Below, in pieces: positions 4,594 to 5,828 of a DNA stretch of 5,828 bases. The translations under genes and the position numbers were made by a program. This DNA is from Anaerolineales bacterium UBA3082 (GTDB lineage: Bacteria; Chloroflexota; Anaerolineae; UBA7937): assembly GCA_002366595.1 (NCBI GenBank), contig DFBK01000014.1, positions 22,757 to 28,584 on the forward strand, read 5' to 3'. The notes beneath the pieces are model-generated. The model searched no databases, was not told the origin of the DNA, and saw only the letters and a program-made list of their open reading frames with translations. Within the stretch, counting starts at the first letter, position 1. Each line of letters starts with the position of its first letter.

Positions 4594-5670
4594 CTACCCT
4601 TCTAGGCTAGAGCCCTCCAAGAGTTCCAAGTTCGCCAAGGGAACGAATACCCTCTCCCCTTCTTCCAGATCCACCTCTACCCCCTCGACTTCAACACCCC
4701 ATTCGACCCTTCTCCTCTGGGGAGGAAGGATCGCCACACAGCCCACCTTGCCTAGATAGGGCTCCCGAACCAACCGCACTAACGCTCCCTCTTTCAAGGC
4801 GGGACCTTCTCCTCTAGGAGCCTCCTCGCCTCGGAGGAAGGGGATGATCACCTGAGGGCGAAGAAGCCTCACCCCGTAGGGGATACCGCTGGCCATGCAG
4901 GCCTCGCGGCCGGCATGTTGTTGAAATAGAGAGAAGAGGGGTCGGGAGATCGGGACCTGGCCGAAGCCCTCCATTATCATCACCGGAAAAGAGAGCGTGG
5001 AAACAAACCCTACAAGCGAAGAGGGGAGGCTACCCAGAATCACCCCCCGCACCCCTACCTCCTTGGCTTTCCCCAACCCCTCCTTCGTGGCCCAACTCTC
5101 CACCACCACTATCGCACCATGATACCCCATATCGATCGCTTCGGGAACCAACCTTCCCTCTGGCGCCTCGCCTAACATCTTCAAGACGCCGAAGGCATCT
5201 CCGCCCATGGCCCAGGCTCCTTCCATAATCGCACCAGAGGTCTCGATCGCTAGTCCACGACTGGAGACTACCTGGGTCACCACGCCTTTGAGATAGGCTC
5301 TCAGTTCATAGGTGGAGGGGGAGACCTCTAGGAGCAGACGCCCCTGAGCCTCGTTCACTATTTTCCCCTCCGCCGGAGCCCGATATAAGCGGCGGAAAGG
5401 CCATCTCCCCGCCACCGCTATCACCTCACCCTCCTCCACCCTCTCTCCCGGCCCTTTGAGGAGATATTCCTGAAGAGCCACCTCGGCTACGGAGAGCCGC
5501 TGGGCTACGTGGAGGATGCGAATCTGGCTCGGTATATGGGCTCGGCCCACCACATCCATAGGCTCTACCCTCTGCCCCGGCTCCACCAGAACCTCCCCTG
5601 GGAAAGGCAGAAGCCGTTCCAACCTCACGCGTCCGTAGGGTACTACCTTAAACGCAGAGGGGTAGTACAT
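4594..5670 (-). CDS. Uncharacterised protein with barrel-sandwich-like N-terminus and KOW/SH3-like C-terminus (358 aa)
   Basis: I do not recognise a named family. No signal peptide or membrane helix is evident, so it is probably cytoplasmic. Residues 22-43 (PFPGEVLVEPGQRVEPMDVVG), 71-85 (LKGPGERVEEGEVIA) and 96-116 (starting YRAPAEGKIV) look like the hybrid-motif half-barrels of lipoyl/HlyD-type folds. There is no biotinyl or lipoyl lysine motif. The middle, about 185-245, has alternating strands and helices with GAIVVVES, GVRGVILGSLPSS and FPVMIMEGFG, resembling a sugar-binding or Rossmann-like core. Residues 294-352 (GALVRLVREPYLGKVGCVAIL, then VPLANLELL) resemble a KOW/SH3-like beta barrel, as in ribosomal and NusG-like proteins. 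ATG 5670 lies 2 nt after the stop of the MutL-like gene with AGGG 8 nt upstream. An in-frame GTG at 5697 would overlap that gene by 25 nt. The tight spacing suggests a functional pair with the MutL-like protein. Domain suggestions come from motif appearance only. Confidence 0.82.
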   Translation of the reverse strand: MYYPSAFKVVPYGRVRLERLLPFPGEVLVEPGQRVEPMDVVGRAHIPSQIRILHVAQRLSVAEVALQEYLLKGPGERVEEGEVIAVAGRWPFRRLYRAPAEGKIVNEAQGRLLLEVSPSTYELRAYLKGVVTQVVSSRGLAIETSGAIMEGAWAMGGDAFGVLKMLGEAPEGRLVPEAIDMGYHGAIVVVESWATKEGLGKAKEVGVRGVILGSLPSSLVGFVSTLSFPVMIMEGFGQVPISRPLFSLFQQHAGREACMASGIPYGVRLLRPQVIIPFLRGEEAPRGEGPALKEGALVRLVREPYLGKVGCVAILPPQRRRVEWGVEVEGVEVDLEEGERVFVPLANLELLEGSSLEG

Positions 5671-5672
5671 GG

Positions 5673-5828
5673 CTAGAACCCTGCCTCCCACATCCACTTT
5701 TGCACCTTATCCTGCTGTGCGGCTCTCTCCTCGGGGAGAGAGAGGGGGCGCCCTCGAGCGTCGATGATGACGCCCACCGCTCCACCTTCTACCTCGGTGG
5801 TGGCTCCTCTTCCTTTCCTCCCCAAGCC
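5673..5828 (-). CDS. C-terminal 51 residues of a probable glutamate mutase L (MutL/GlmL) family protein, 5' part outside window
   Basis: An open frame enters at the right edge and ends at TAG 5675-5673. The tail contains VEGGAVGVIIDARGRPLSLP (residues 13-32), then a charged helix ending KWMWEAGF. I associate GG.VG.IIDARGRPL.LP plus a final Trp-containing helix with the C-terminus of the MutL/GlmL family. These are ASKHA-fold proteins named for the accessory protein of B12-dependent glutamate mutase, about 460-600 residues, and common in Chloroflexota next to genes unrelated to glutamate mutase. This family call rests on memory of the tail only; the ATPase motifs are outside the window. It is not the DNA-repair MutL. 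The next gene starts 2 nt after the stop, implying translational coupling. Confidence 0.6.
   Translation of the reverse strand, partial: GLGRKGRGATTEVEGGAVGVIIDARGRPLSLPEERAAQQDKVQKWMWEAGF

Noticed and set aside
4296..4610. Plus-strand frame with a VGVAVGALVDV-type repetitive translation that looks like a hydrophobic repeat protein
   Set aside because: It is the antisense reading of the Thr-Pro repeat. The minus strand has a proper ribosome binding site, signal-like N-terminus and VPETG tail.
5723..5742. 8-bp perfect stem (CTCTCTCC / GGAGAGAG) with a 4-nt loop, resembling a terminator
   Set aside because: It lies inside the coding tail of the MutL-like gene, has no T-run, and is low-complexity purine/pyrimidine sequence that can arise from the codons.

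Overview
All convincing genes in this 5.8 kb window lie on the minus strand. They are packed tightly enough to look like one or two operons, so transcription runs from high to low coordinates. Most of the track is ordinary bacterial housekeeping or accessory metabolism. Start codons are mixed (ATG, GTG, TTG), most genes have purine-rich Shine-Dalgarno sequences, arginine is often AGG, and the DNA is moderately GC-rich. The best guess for the host is a member of the Chloroflexota or a related, possibly thermophilic, lineage. The guess rests on a C-terminal tail resembling the glutamate mutase L family, on the uncharacterised protein after it, and on a Thr-Pro-rich surface protein ending in VPETG. 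This is an inference; the window has no rRNA or other marker gene.

Layout in order of transcription, right to left. (1) 5828-5673: C-terminal tail of a probable MutL/GlmL-type (glutamate mutase L family) protein. (2) 5670-4594: an uncharacterised protein with hybrid-motif-like N-terminal segments and a KOW/SH3-like C-terminus. (3) 4567-4151: a small Thr-Pro-repeat surface protein with a sortase-like VPETG tail. Its ribosome binding site is buried in a hairpin just after the preceding stop codon. (4) 4150-4002: the longest non-coding gap. (5) 4001-3210: inositol monophosphatase family enzyme. (6) 3148-2786: IscU/NifU-type Fe-S scaffold lacking one of its three canonical cysteines. (7) 2776-2198: Nudix hydrolase. 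(8) 2173-1397: PIG-L/LmbE deacetylase. (9) 1400-1299: a 33-codon reading frame carrying a second LmbE N-terminal signature, probably the stump of a degraded tandem paralogue. (10) 1312-881: PPC-domain (DUF296) protein. (11) 814-587: a 75-residue cysteine-containing conserved-looking protein. (12) 575 to the left edge: 3-hydroxybutyryl-CoA dehydrogenase, N-terminal two thirds.

The genes do not form one obvious pathway. Two partial themes can be suggested: acyl-CoA oxidation or butyryl-CoA metabolism at the left edge, and inositol or amino-sugar chemistry (IMPase plus PIG-L deacetylase) in the middle. I see no CRISPR array, insertion sequence, tRNA, rRNA, phage gene or defence system. The points most worth a second look are the LmbE relic at 1299-1400, the Cys-to-Asp scaffold protein, the sequestered ribosome binding site at 4574-4589, and the uncharacterised protein at 4594-5670.
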